The notes: a model not told the origin generated them from the sequence alone. A stretch of 64,000 bases of DNA from CAMAXB01 sp964476565 (GCA_964476565.1 CAYZBG010000016.1:14564-78563); one strand, 5' to 3'. Numbered from the stretch's first letter, positions 42,555 through 51,130 are shown. Translations and numbers: made by a program.

Positions 42555-43688
42555 TCAGGCGGCGAGCACCTTCTTCAGCGCGGCGTGGGCAAGGGCCATC
42601 TCGTCGGGTGAGCCGATCGAGAGGCGGCACCAGTCGAGCAACGGCGGGAAGGGCCGGCCGACGATGACGTTCTCGGCCTGCATGCGCTCCTGGAAGGTGC
42701 GGATCGGCATACCGGTCTGGAAGAAGACGAAGTTGCCCTGCGGATTCGCGTACTTCTTGCCGAGGGAGGTGAGCAGGGCGCAGAGCTTGTCGCGCTCGGC
42801 CTTGATCTTCTGGCGGGTCTCCTCGACGTACGTCGTGTCCTCGAGGCTGGCGGTGGCGGCAACGACGCCGAGCAGGTTGAGGCTGCCCGTGCTGTAGTTG
42901 CGCACTTCCTTCGCCATGGCGGCCGGCATGACGCCGTAGCCAATGCGTTGACCGGCGAGGCCGTAGACCTTCGAGAAGGTGCGGGCGACGGCCACGTTGT
43001 GACCTTCGGCGACGAGGCTGACCATCGTGTTGGCGGCGAAGTCGTCGCAGCACTCGAGGTAGGCTTCGTCGATGAAGACCGGGACCTTTTTTGAGATCTC
43101 GATGGCGAAAGCCTTGAGCTTGGCCGGATCCACCAGCGTACCCGTCGGATTGTTCGGGTTGCAGATGTACATGCACTTGGTGTTCGGGCCCACTTTGGCG
43201 GCCATCGCATCGAGATCGTGCTCGAGCGCGGCGTTGAGCGGCACGTAGATCACCTTGGACCCGAGCTTCTCCATGGTGTTGGTCATCTGGAGGTAGCCAG
43301 GCTGGGCGGTGATGACCTCGCCCTTTTGCGGCCCGAGCCAGAGGCCGTAGACCTCGAGCACCTCGCCGGAGCCGACGCCCATGACGATGTTCTCGGGTTT
43401 AACCCCTTCCTTGGCGGCAATCAGGTCGATGAGCGTCTGCGTCTCGGTGCGGGAATAACGGAAGGTCCGCTCGATGTTCTGCATCATCGCCATGACGGCC
43501 ATCTGCGAAGGACCATAGGGATTCTCGTTGCCGCCGAGACGGGCCGGTTCGGCCACGGCAGCGGAGCGGTCGACCTCATGCTGCGCGCGCAGGCGGGGCG
43601 CGAGCTGGGAGGCGAGGGCGAGACCGGCGACGGCCCCACCGGCGGATTTGAGCCAGTCGCGACGATTCAGGGAGAGTTGGTGTTGCAT
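42555..43688 (-). CDS. Tat-exported HisC-type PLP aminotransferase (second copy)
   Basis: 377 residues. A Tat signal (LNRRDWLKSAGGAVAGLALASQLA) precedes LGGNENPYGPS, CMYICNPNNPTGT, PVFIDEAYLE, TFSKVYGLAGQRIGY (PLP Lys K240) and CRLSIGS. It shares the arrangement of the gene at 41310, so the pair arose by duplication. Neither shows a change in the PLP site. The ATG at 43688 begins the Tat signal; the upstream extension to 43733 is not needed. It is divergent from the Tat oxidase (204 bp), which fits joint regulation of amino-donor use. Substrate unknown. Confidence 0.88.
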   Translation of the reverse strand: MQHQLSLNRRDWLKSAGGAVAGLALASQLAPRLRAQHEVDRSAAVAEPARLGGNENPYGPSQMAVMAMMQNIERTFRYSRTETQTLIDLIAAKEGVKPENIVMGVGSGEVLEVYGLWLGPQKGEVITAQPGYLQMTNTMEKLGSKVIYVPLNAALEHDLDAMAAKVGPNTKCMYICNPNNPTGTLVDPAKLKAFAIEISKKVPVFIDEAYLECCDDFAANTMVSLVAEGHNVAVARTFSKVYGLAGQRIGYGVMPAAMAKEVRNYSTGSLNLLGVVAATASLEDTTYVEETRQKIKAERDKLCALLTSLGKKYANPQGNFVFFQTGMPIRTFQERMQAENVIVGRPFPPLLDWCRLSIGSPDEMALAHAALKKVLAA

Positions 43689-43892
43689 GTGTTTTCTCGG
43701 GTTGATGACGGAGGCAGTGGCGGGGATTGGCATGAACGTTCAGCATGCGGTGTGCCCGCTCCGCCAGCCGATCGCGGCAAGGCGATGAAATGATTTCATC
43801 CCCGTCCGCCCCCGCCCCGGACCCCGCGTTGGCATCCATCCTGCAACGGAGCCCTACCCGCCACGCCCTTCCGCGTGCGTAGTGCTCCGATC

Positions 43893-45452
43893 ATGACACG
43901 ACGAGATTTCCTTCACCGCGCCGGCCGTTTTGGCGGCGCCGCCTTCACCAGCATGACCGCGCTCGGCTTCCTCAGCCGCGCGACCGGCTACGGCGCGGAG
44001 CTGAAAGGCCTGCCCTCCGTGGCGGGCAAGAACGGCACCCGCATCGTCATCCTCGGCGCCGGCATCGCGGGCATGACCGCGGCCTACGAGCTGGGCAAGC
44101 TGGGCTTCGCCTGCACCGTGCTCGAGCCCGCCAGCCGCCCCGGCGGCCGGAGCCTCACCATCCGGCGCGGCGACACGCTCACCGACACGGCCGGCTTCAG
44201 CCAGACCTGCGCGTTCGACGAGGGCCATTATTTCAACGCCGGACCGGCGCGTTTTCCCCAGTGGCAGATCACGATGGACTACTGCCGCGAGCTCGGCGTC
44301 GCGGTGGAGCCGTTCGTGAACATGAACGAGAGCTGCTATTATTATAACGAGAACGTGCCGGGGAAGCTCGCCGGCCAGCGCGTCCGCCAGCGCGAGGCGA
44401 AGGCTGACCTGCGCGGCGCCATGGCCGAGCTGCTCGCCAAGGCGGTGAACCAGGACAAGCTCGACCAGCCGTTCACGGCCGAGGACAAGACGCGTCTCAT
44501 CGACTACCTGAAGCGCGAAGGCGACCTCAACCCGACCACGCTCAGCTACGCCGGCTCCACGCGCCGCGGTTTCAAGACCTGGCCGTCGGTCGCGAGCAAG
44601 GGCGAGATGGATCCCGCCCACGAGATGCTGGCGCTGCTCGAGGCGAACTTCATCACCCACTTCCACCGCAACAACGAGTTCGAGTACCAGGGCGCGTTGT
44701 TCCAGCCGGTCGGCGGCATGGACATGATTGCCAAGGCGCTCTTCGGCAAGGTGAAGGACGCCGTCCGCTTCGGCTGCGAGGCCAAGGAGATCCGCAAGAC
44801 CCCCGGCGGCGGCGCGCGCATCGTCTATACCGAAGGCGGCGAGACGAAGGAGTTCCTCGCCGACTACGCGATCGTCACGATCCCGCCCACCGTGCTGCGC
44901 GGCATCCCGAACGACTTCGCGCCGCTGGTGAAGAACACGATCAACGTCATCCCGTTCCAGGGCAGCGCCCGCATCGGCCTGCAGTTCAAGCGCCGCTTCT
45001 GGGAAGAGGACGACCGCATCTTCGGCGGCATCACGTGGACGAACCAGCCGATCAACGAGATCTATTATCCGTCGCACGGCTACTTCGACAAGAAGGGCCT
45101 GCTCATCGGCTACTACATCTTCGGACCGGTCAGCGACGAGCTCGCGACCAAGTCCCCGGCCGACCGCCTCGAGTATGCGCTCGCGCAGGGCGAGAAGATC
45201 CACCCGCAGTACCGCGCCGAGTTCGACACCGCTTTTTCCGTCAACTGGAACACCGTGCCGCACATTAAGGGCTGCCTCTCGCACTTCCCGGACCGGCTCG
45301 TGCGCACGCTCTACCCGCTGATCACCAAGGCCGACGGTCCGCTCTACATCGCCGGCGACTGGGCCAGCCACCTCGGCGGCTGGCAGGCCGGCGCCTTCGA
45401 GTCCGCACGCCACGTCACCAAGCTCCTGCACGAGCGTATCTCCGCCGCATGA
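43893..45452 (+). CDS. Tat-exported FAD amine/L-amino-acid oxidase-like protein
   Basis: 519 residues with a Tat motif (MTRRDFLHRAGRFGGAAFTSMTAL). The FAD fold starts at residue 50: RIVILGAGIAGMTAAYELGKLGF, then EPASRPGGRSLTI. GPARFP (R120) corresponds to the GxMRxP loop of L-amino-acid oxidases that holds the substrate carboxylate. The C-terminus has the second FAD motif (GPLYIAGDWASHLGGWQAGAFESARHV). It should oxidise an amino acid or amine to an imine outside the cytoplasm. The next gene, a cytochrome c, overlaps it by 4 bp, suggesting that electrons go to the cytochrome rather than O2. The exact substrate is not readable. Confidence 0.86.
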   Translation: MTRRDFLHRAGRFGGAAFTSMTALGFLSRATGYGAELKGLPSVAGKNGTRIVILGAGIAGMTAAYELGKLGFACTVLEPASRPGGRSLTIRRGDTLTDTAGFSQTCAFDEGHYFNAGPARFPQWQITMDYCRELGVAVEPFVNMNESCYYYNENVPGKLAGQRVRQREAKADLRGAMAELLAKAVNQDKLDQPFTAEDKTRLIDYLKREGDLNPTTLSYAGSTRRGFKTWPSVASKGEMDPAHEMLALLEANFITHFHRNNEFEYQGALFQPVGGMDMIAKALFGKVKDAVRFGCEAKEIRKTPGGGARIVYTEGGETKEFLADYAIVTIPPTVLRGIPNDFAPLVKNTINVIPFQGSARIGLQFKRRFWEEDDRIFGGITWTNQPINEIYYPSHGYFDKKGLLIGYYIFGPVSDELATKSPADRLEYALAQGEKIHPQYRAEFDTAFSVNWNTVPHIKGCLSHFPDRLVRTLYPLITKADGPLYIAGDWASHLGGWQAGAFESARHVTKLLHERISAA

Positions 45453-45868
45453 AGCCGTCCGCCCTCCGCCGCCTCCTGCTGATCGCCGCTGGCACCGCCG
45501 CCTTGGCCGCGTGGGTCCCCCTCGGCGCCACGGCGAAGCCCGAGGCCACGCCCCCGCAGGGACGCGACGCCGAGCTGCTCGCCTCCGCGCGCAAGCCCGA
45601 GCTGGTCAGCGTGGGCAAAGAGATCTACGCGGGCCTCTGCAAGGCCTGCCACGGCGAGGAGAACGTGCAGGGCGAATCGCCGAGCAATCTCTTCGACACG
45701 AAATGGTTTCACGGCGGCAAGCCGACTGACATCGAGCGCATCATCGCGCTCGGCCTGCTCGAGAAGGGCATGCCGGCGTGGGGCGAGGTCCTGCCCGCCG
45801 AGGACGTCACCGCCGTCGTCGCCTACCTGCTGAGCGTCCAACCCGCGGCCCCGCGCGCCGCCGAATAA
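45449..45868 (+). CDS. Exported single-heme cytochrome c, oxidase partner
   Basis: 139 residues with a signal peptide (MKPSALRRLLLIAAGTAALAAW). There is one heme-binding CKACH (C64-H68) and the probable axial Met in KGMPAWG (M108), the class I layout. The ATGA overlap (45449-45452) with the oxidase stop shows translational coupling, so it is the likely electron acceptor. Its size and simplicity match the small cytochromes that serve periplasmic dehydrogenases. The later acceptor (oxidase or reductase) is outside the window. Confidence 0.9.
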   Translation: MKPSALRRLLLIAAGTAALAAWVPLGATAKPEATPPQGRDAELLASARKPELVSVGKEIYAGLCKACHGEENVQGESPSNLFDTKWFHGGKPTDIERIIALGLLEKGMPAWGEVLPAEDVTAVVAYLLSVQPAAPRAAE

Positions 45869-45893
45869 CGGTCCGTTGCCGGACCTCCTTTCC

Positions 45894-47222
45894 ATGCGCC
45901 TGCTCCGTCTGCTCGTCCCCGCCCTGCTTGGCGCGTCCGCCCTCCACGCGGGCCGCCCCGTCGATTCGCCGAGTTACGATCTGTACCTCGACCAGGTCCT
46001 CTTCGACGAGGGCTTCTTTCCCGTCAGTGCGCTCTGGGGCGTGCTCGCGGCGGGGCTCGTCTTCCTCATGCACCTCGGCTTCGCCACGCTCGAGGCGGGC
46101 CTGACGCGCGCGAAGCACGTGGTGAACGTGCTCTACAAAAACGTCTTCGTCATCTGCCTCGGCCTCGCCGCCTACGCGATCTGCGGCTTCACGACGATGT
46201 TCCCGGGCGAGTTCAACGGCTGGCTCTCGTTCCACGGCTGGTTCGGCATTCCGCAGAACGAGTACTTCGATACGATGACGCCCCGGTACGACCCGTTCCC
46301 GTGGTGGGTCGACTTCCTCTTTCAGGCGATGATCGCGGCCAAGGCCGCCACAATCGTCTCCGGCGCCGTCGCGGAGCGGCAGAAGCTCTGGACCTTCCTC
46401 GTTTACGCCACGCTCCTCACCGGCCTGGCCTATCCGATCGTGGGCTCGTGGACGTGGGGCAAGGGCTGGCTCTACCGCCAGGGGTTCCATGATTTCGCCG
46501 GCGCCTCGGTGGTGCACGTCTTCGGCGGCTTCGCCGCCCTCGCCTGCGTGCTGCTGCTCGGGCCTCGCCTCGGCAAGTACGACGAGGCCGGCAAGGCCCG
46601 CGCGATCCCGGGACACAGCCTGCCGCTCGCGACGATCGGTCTCTTCGTCCTGTGGTTCGGCTGGTTCGGCTTCAACGGCGGGTCCCTGCGCAACGCGCAC
46701 CCCGAACTGCTCGGCTTGGTCGTGACGAACACCGCCCTCGGCGGCGCGATGGGCGGCCTCGCCGCGATGCTCACCAACACCCTGATGATGCGGAAGCCCG
46801 ACCTCACCATGGCGATCAACGGCGTGCTCACCGGCCTCGTCGCCGTCACCGGCTGCGCCGACATCATCCTGCCGCACCACGCCATGATCGCCGGGGCGAT
46901 CGGCGGCGTGATCGTGGTCCTCGGCGTCTTCCTGCTCGACCGTCTGCGGATCGACGACCCGATCGGCGCCATCCCGGTACACGCGTTCGGCGGACTCTGG
47001 GGTACGGTGGCCGCGGCGATCTTTGCCAACGCCAACTGGAAATGGCAGGTGCTCGGCGCCTTCACCTACGCCTTTGCCGCCTTCGCCTTCACCTACGTCG
47101 TATTCGGCGCGCTCAAGCTCGCCTTCGGTGTCCGCATCGGCGCCGACGCCGAGCAAACCGGCCTCGATATCAGCACCCACGGGCAGGAGGCCTACGCGGC
47201 CGATACCGTGCCGGCGAAGTAG
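45894..47222 (+). CDS. Ammonium transporter of the Amt/Rh family
   Basis: 442 residues with an N-terminal signal (MRLLRLLVPALLGASALHAG) and 11 membrane segments. The two conserved pore histidines are in GASVVHVFGG (H208) and IPVHAFGG (H363), and the family region GWFGFNGGS is present. It moves ammonium into the cell. In most bacteria the gene is next to glnK; here it is 25 bp after a cytochrome and oxidase gene and before the RidA fusion, so it probably recovers ammonium released by them. The ATG at 45894 is chosen; a TTG at 45876 is less likely. No glnK is nearby. Confidence 0.93.
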   Translation: MRLLRLLVPALLGASALHAGRPVDSPSYDLYLDQVLFDEGFFPVSALWGVLAAGLVFLMHLGFATLEAGLTRAKHVVNVLYKNVFVICLGLAAYAICGFTTMFPGEFNGWLSFHGWFGIPQNEYFDTMTPRYDPFPWWVDFLFQAMIAAKAATIVSGAVAERQKLWTFLVYATLLTGLAYPIVGSWTWGKGWLYRQGFHDFAGASVVHVFGGFAALACVLLLGPRLGKYDEAGKARAIPGHSLPLATIGLFVLWFGWFGFNGGSLRNAHPELLGLVVTNTALGGAMGGLAAMLTNTLMMRKPDLTMAINGVLTGLVAVTGCADIILPHHAMIAGAIGGVIVVLGVFLLDRLRIDDPIGAIPVHAFGGLWGTVAAAIFANANWKWQVLGAFTYAFAAFAFTYVVFGALKLAFGVRIGADAEQTGLDISTHGQEAYAADTVPAK

Positions 47223-47307
47223 CGGACCACTGAGCTGACGGATCCGCCCCATCCGGCCGATCTGCCCGATCCGACTGACCCAAATCCCAGAACGAAGCTG
47301 AGCCCTC

Positions 47308-48759
47308 ATGACCGCCACCACCAAGACCACCCTCGCGGGCCTCATTGCCACCGCCGGGTTCACGCTCGCGGCCTTCCTGCTGTTTCTCAACGCGTCCAAC
47401 CCGCCGCCGGCCCTGACCGTGCGCGAAGGCAGCAGCCCTTATTTCTCCGACTCGGTCACGGTCGCTCCCGGCTCCGCCCTGTTTTTCACCTGGGGCGTGA
47501 CGCCCAGCCCGCGCGCCAAGGCGATCGCCCGCGGCGAGACCGGCGAGCCGGGGTCGCGCTACGGTGACACCTACGCCCAGGCCCGCGCGCTCATGACGCA
47601 GCTGACGGACGACCTGCGCGAAGTCGGGCTGTCGTTGCGCGATGTCATCGCCGTGCGCGCCAACCTCGTGGCCGAACCTGAGCTGGACATGGAAGGCTGG
47701 AACAAGGCGTTCTCGGAGTTCTTCGGCAACGCGACCAACCCGCACAAGCCGGCACGCACCACCATCGGCATCTCGCGGCTTTTCCATCCGGACTACCTCG
47801 CGGAGGTGGAGTTCGTCGCCGTCTTCCCGCCCGGCCGGGGACCCTTTGTCGAAGGCTCGCGGTTCGAACGCCTCTACGAGCGACTCGACCGCGCCAGCAC
47901 CAACGACCGCGTGCGCAGCTATGGCCGCCCCACCTGGGCGCTGAGCACGGGCAAGGCGATCCAGGGCGGCAGCGCGTTGTACTTCCAGTCGGCGATGTTC
48001 CCCGATCCGATGATGCCCAACATGGCCACGATGCCGCTCCGCATGCGCATGTACCGCGGTGACGTGGCGACGCAGGCCGAGGTGATCTTCAAGAAACAGG
48101 TCGCCGCGCTGCAGGAGGCCGGACTCACGCCGGGCGATGCGTTCTTCAGCCGCAACATTCTCTATCCCGACCCGAAGAACGGCGGGCGCATGGATTTCGC
48201 CGGCTTCAATACCGCCTACCACGCGATCTACAACAAGCCCGAGAATCCGAACCGCCTCGCGCGGACCGTCATGTCGGCGCCGGGCTACGTCCAGCAGGGG
48301 CAGTTGCTCACGATCGAGACCTACGCCGTCTATCCCGGCGACGCGTCGAAGCGCTTTGTGAAGGAGGACGGCACCCGCCTGCCCCTGCTCGCCTTCCGCA
48401 GCGATGCGAAGGCGACGGCGTCGTCCGGCGTGGCGACCTCACCCGAGGCTGCGCTGACCTTCGTCAGCGGACTCATCGCCACCGAGCGCGGCACGATCAA
48501 GCAGGAGGCGACTGAGATCTTCGCCCAAGCCAAGGACAAGCTCGCCGCGGCCGGCGCCACCCTGGATCACGTTGCCCAGTTGCGCGCCTACGTCGTCGCC
48601 GGTGCCAACGGCGGCATCGCCGCCACCGAGTTCGAAGGGGTGTACACCGCGACGTTCACGGGCGACCACCGCCCCGCCCTCACGATCCTCCCGGTGCGCG
48701 CCCTCGCCAACGGAGCCAAGGTGGAGGTCGAGCTGATCGCGGCAACGTTGCCCAACTAG
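47308..48759 (+). CDS. Membrane-anchored protein with three fused RidA (YjgF) domains
   Basis: 483 residues. An N-terminal anchor or signal segment (LAGLIATAGFTLAAFLLFLN) is followed by three RidA-like domains at about 45-175, 205-345 and 372-482. Each contains the typical stretches (YAQARALMTQLTDDLREVGLSLRDVIAVRANLV in the first). The carboxylate-binding Arg is R150 (KPARTTIG) and R319 (RLARTVMS); in domain 3 the equivalent position is L458 (HRPALTIL), so it may be structural. RidA proteins hydrolyse reactive enamines/imines to keto acids and ammonia. A triple fusion outside the cytoplasm is unusual and suits the nearby imine-producing oxidase. Confidence 0.86.
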   Translation: MTATTKTTLAGLIATAGFTLAAFLLFLNASNPPPALTVREGSSPYFSDSVTVAPGSALFFTWGVTPSPRAKAIARGETGEPGSRYGDTYAQARALMTQLTDDLREVGLSLRDVIAVRANLVAEPELDMEGWNKAFSEFFGNATNPHKPARTTIGISRLFHPDYLAEVEFVAVFPPGRGPFVEGSRFERLYERLDRASTNDRVRSYGRPTWALSTGKAIQGGSALYFQSAMFPDPMMPNMATMPLRMRMYRGDVATQAEVIFKKQVAALQEAGLTPGDAFFSRNILYPDPKNGGRMDFAGFNTAYHAIYNKPENPNRLARTVMSAPGYVQQGQLLTIETYAVYPGDASKRFVKEDGTRLPLLAFRSDAKATASSGVATSPEAALTFVSGLIATERGTIKQEATEIFAQAKDKLAAAGATLDHVAQLRAYVVAGANGGIAATEFEGVYTATFTGDHRPALTILPVRALANGAKVEVELIAATLPN

Positions 48760-48764
48760 CGTTG

Positions 48765-48926
48765 GGAAATCACAAACGCCAAAGGGCCAAATCACAAAGA
48801 AAGCTCCAAAGGGGGCCGGGTTGGAGCCTCGGATCCACCAGGAGTTTTCTCGTGAATGCCTCGAGCGACGAGGCGTCAGAGGGCTCGGCTTATTTGTGAT
48901 TTGGCGTTTTGGCGTTTGTGATTTCC
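48765..48926. repeat. Long inverted repeat between convergent genes
   Basis: The left arm 48765-48798 and right arm 48893-48926 pair over 34 bases with two mismatches (core AAATCACAAACGCCAAA). The loop is about 94 bp. It sits between the stops of the RidA fusion and the next gene, so it could fold into a bidirectional terminator. It contains no gene. Confidence 0.85.
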
Positions 48927-48931
48927 GCCCC

Positions 48932-49639
48932 TCATCCCAGCAACCCCGCCAACGCCTTGTCCTTCGTGAGCGCGAAGGCCTGCCTTGCGGCAGCGAAGGC
49001 GAGCACGAGCTCCTTGGGTGAACCGGCACGGGGAAACGTCATCTCGAGGGTCGCCCCGTCACAGATCACGGTCGCATCAACCGCGTTGACCGTGAGCGTG
49101 CAGGACCGGCAGTCCGACGGGTAATCGACGCGCAGGCCGGCGTCGGCCTCGAGCCCCTCGACTGCATCGATCACGGCCTCGACCTGCACCCCCTTCGCGA
49201 GCAGGAAGTGGATCGACGCAAATGAGCCGGCGAAGAGCGCGTCGAACTCCGGCACGTCGAGCAGCGACGCGTTGCGCAGGCTGTGCAAGGTGCGCGTCAC
49301 GGCGTACGACGCCGGATCGGCCTCCTCGAGGGCGTAGAGCCACTCGAGCGTGAAATCCTTCGCGCTCAGCACCGCCTGCGGACTGGTGACATCGAGGCTG
49401 AGGTCCTTGCGCTTGTAGGCGAGCGCGGCACGGGTGCGCTGGAAAAACTCCTCCGCCTCGGCCGCGAGTTCCGGGGCGCACAAGCGGGCCAGGAAACCCG
49501 TGGTGGCAGGGTTGACCGCATCCGGGACGGTGTGGCGGCTCTTGTCGAATCCCGGCAGGGACTTGAATGCACCCCCGCCGCGGCCGACCAGACTGACTTG
49601 GGAGATGAAGGAACGCGGATCGCCCGCCGCTTTCGCCAT
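48932..49639 (-). CDS. Conserved hypothetical protein
   Basis: 235 residues, soluble, without signal peptide. It begins MAKAAGDPRSFISQVSLVGRGGGAFKSLPGFDKSRHT and has the segments ALAYKRKDLSLDVTSPQAVLSAKDFTLEWLYALEEADPASYAVTRTL and CTLTVNAVDATVICDGATLEMTFPRAGSPKELVLAFAAARQAFAL. I do not recognise a family. The Cys pair in DCRSC (about residue 170) is isolated. The frame opens back to 49867, but the added part is unlike protein and covers the repeat at 49702, so the ATG at 49639 is used. It converges with the RidA fusion. Confidence 0.75.
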   Translation of the reverse strand: MAKAAGDPRSFISQVSLVGRGGGAFKSLPGFDKSRHTVPDAVNPATTGFLARLCAPELAAEAEEFFQRTRAALAYKRKDLSLDVTSPQAVLSAKDFTLEWLYALEEADPASYAVTRTLHSLRNASLLDVPEFDALFAGSFASIHFLLAKGVQVEAVIDAVEGLEADAGLRVDYPSDCRSCTLTVNAVDATVICDGATLEMTFPRAGSPKELVLAFAAARQAFALTKDKALAGLLG

Positions 49640-49701
49640 AGGGGCGAGGATTGAGCCGACACCGCGCCCGCTGGCCACGAAAAACGCCAGAGCCTGCAAA
49701 A

Positions 49702-49794
49702 GGAGCGGCGGCATTCCTGCCGCCGGACTGGGTGCGGTACGGCAGACGTAAGCCGGTCCTGCTTCAGAATCGGCGGCAGGAGTGCCGCCGCTCC
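49702..49794. repeat. Inverted repeat GGAGCGGCGGCATTCCTGCC
   Basis: The left arm 49702-49724 and right arm 49772-49794 match over 22 of 23 bases as reverse complements. It lies between two minus-strand genes. I recall very similar hairpins scattered in Opitutaceae-type genomes; this is a memory, not a search. Confidence 0.8.
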
Positions 49795-49797
49795 GCC

Positions 49798-50100
49798 TCA
49801 GGCCGCCTTGCGCGACCCACTGCGCAGCAGCGTGATCAACCCGATCACGGCCAGCACGGGCACCCACAGGGGCGAGGTCACGCCGGCCAGCGCCACGAAG
49901 GCCACGAGCAGACCCGCGAGCCCGATCAGGGCGGCGACGATGAGCAGCACCAGACCGGAAGAGAGCACCCCTCCCAGCACCAGCACGGCCGCGCCCAACA
50001 GGACGAGCGGCAGCGCCAGCACCGGGAAGAGGTGGTAAAGGAGCCAGGCCGCGCCAACGATCAGCGCGACTTTGAGCAAGGTGATGAAGACGGACTTCAT
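49798..50100 (-). CDS. Small integral membrane protein
   Basis: 100 residues, nearly all hydrophobic: MKSVFITLLKVALIVGAAWLLYHLFPVLALPLVLLGAAVLVLGG and two further segments, ending LLRSGSRKAA. About three to four membrane helices. No family recognised. The ATG at 50100 is preferred over the longer frame to 50397. It is divergent from the NUDIX gene. Confidence 0.7.
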   Translation of the reverse strand: MKSVFITLLKVALIVGAAWLLYHLFPVLALPLVLLGAAVLVLGGVLSSGLVLLIVAALIGLAGLLVAFVALAGVTSPLWVPVLAVIGLITLLRSGSRKAA

Positions 50101-50206
50101 ACCCTCACAACCCGGATGGACCGGAAAAGTTGCACGACGCCCGCGGCGGGGGTGTCCGCCTCCTTTCGGCTTGGCGCGCCCCGGACTTCGCGCCTGCGTG
50201 GAACGC

Positions 50207-50614
50207 ATGCCGTCGACTCCACCCATCCCCGTGGTCTGCGCCGTGATCGAACACGCAGGCCGCGTGTTGCTTGCCCAGCGCCCGGCGCACAAGCACCTGC
50301 CGCTGCAGTGGGAGTTTGCCGGCGGCAAGGTCGAGCCCGGCGAGGCCCCGGAGGCGGCGATCGTGCGCGAGATCCGCGAAGAACTCGGATGCGACATCGA
50401 GCTCGTGCGCGCCCTGCCGGCGTTTCAGCACGACTACACCACCGTGGTGATCGAGATGATCCCCTTCGTGGCCCGCCTCAAGCCCGGCAGCCCGGAGCCG
50501 GTCGCCCACGAGCACGTCGCGTTGGCCTGGGTGGAGCCGAAGGACTTCGAAGACCACGCGCTCGCACCGGCCGACTGGCCTGTGGTCGCCGCGTATCGCA
50601 AGTGGCCGGCCTGA
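50207..50614 (+). CDS. NUDIX hydrolase, MutT type
   Basis: 135 residues. The NUDIX box is GGKVEPGEAPEAAIVREIREELG, with the full G-x5-E-x7-REUxEE pattern. The beginning (VVCAVIEHAGRVLLAQRP) and end (VALAWVEPKDFEDHALAPADWPVVA) follow (deoxy)nucleoside triphosphate pyrophosphohydrolases of the MutT/CTP-hydrolase type, which clean oxidised nucleotides. The start at 50207 removes an unnatural upstream extension. It is followed by tmRNA. Confidence 0.9.
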   Translation: MPSTPPIPVVCAVIEHAGRVLLAQRPAHKHLPLQWEFAGGKVEPGEAPEAAIVREIREELGCDIELVRALPAFQHDYTTVVIEMIPFVARLKPGSPEPVAHEHVALAWVEPKDFEDHALAPADWPVVAAYRKWPA

Positions 50615-50683
50615 GCGGTGGTCCCGTCCACGCCACCCTTGCTATTCCCGGGAACGGGCGTACGATCATCGATCCTGTTCTTT

Positions 50684-50701
50684 GATTGGTTCACACCAAT
50701 C
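50684..50701. other. Hairpin upstream of tmRNA
   Basis: GATTGGT-TCAC-ACCAATC is a perfect 7-bp stem with a four-base loop, 23 bp before the tmRNA 5' end. It may terminate the NUDIX mRNA or be an operator. Confidence 0.45.
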
Positions 50702-50724
50702 GGTCATCACGACCACTCACTTTT

Positions 50725-51079
50725 GGGGGTGTTCTGGATTCGACCCTCGGTTGGAGTGCAACGCTGCCTGTCGAGCACGGAGGGAGCTCGCTAATCCCCC
50801 TACCAAAAACACAAACGGCAACTACGAAGAAATGCCCCTCGCTGCTTAATAACGCAGTGACGTCCGCCCGGTGACACCTGCTAGCCGACGTGGACGACGA
50901 CAGCAGGAATAGTGCGCGGAGCGACCCGCGGTTTGCGCACCGTACTTCGACCCGGGGGTTGGCCGGTGATTAAGCGCGTGTTGGCGCATAACATCGGCGA
51001 GATTAAACTGACACTACACAGGTAGACGCGGTGCGCGAAAGTCGAGGGGACGCGGGTTCAAATCCCGCCACCTCCACCA
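50725..51079 (+). ncRNA. ssrA: Transfer-messenger RNA (tmRNA)
   Basis: The 5' end GGGGGTGTTCTGGATTCGAC and the 3' end (GGGTTCAAATCCC T-arm, then CACCTCC, ACCA) are the conserved tmRNA ends. GGGGGTG pairs with CACCTCC across the acceptor stem, with one G-U pair. The tag frame reads GCT at 50790 to TAA at 50847, giving ANPPTKNTNGNYEEMPLAA, which ends in the expected LAA-type degron. tmRNA with SmpB rescues stalled ribosomes and tags the peptide for proteolysis. The exact resume codon is inferred. Confidence 0.93.
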
Positions 51080-51130
51080 TTTTATAACGCTGAGAACTCA
51101 TCAGCGGTAACTAAACCCGCAGCGGGGTCT

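Noticed and set aside
43854..45431. 525-residue minus-strand open frame
   Set aside because: Antisense to the Tat oxidase; the composition is typical of a reverse-frame shadow.
45807..47399. 530-residue minus-strand open frame
   Set aside because: Antisense to the Amt gene; no domain.
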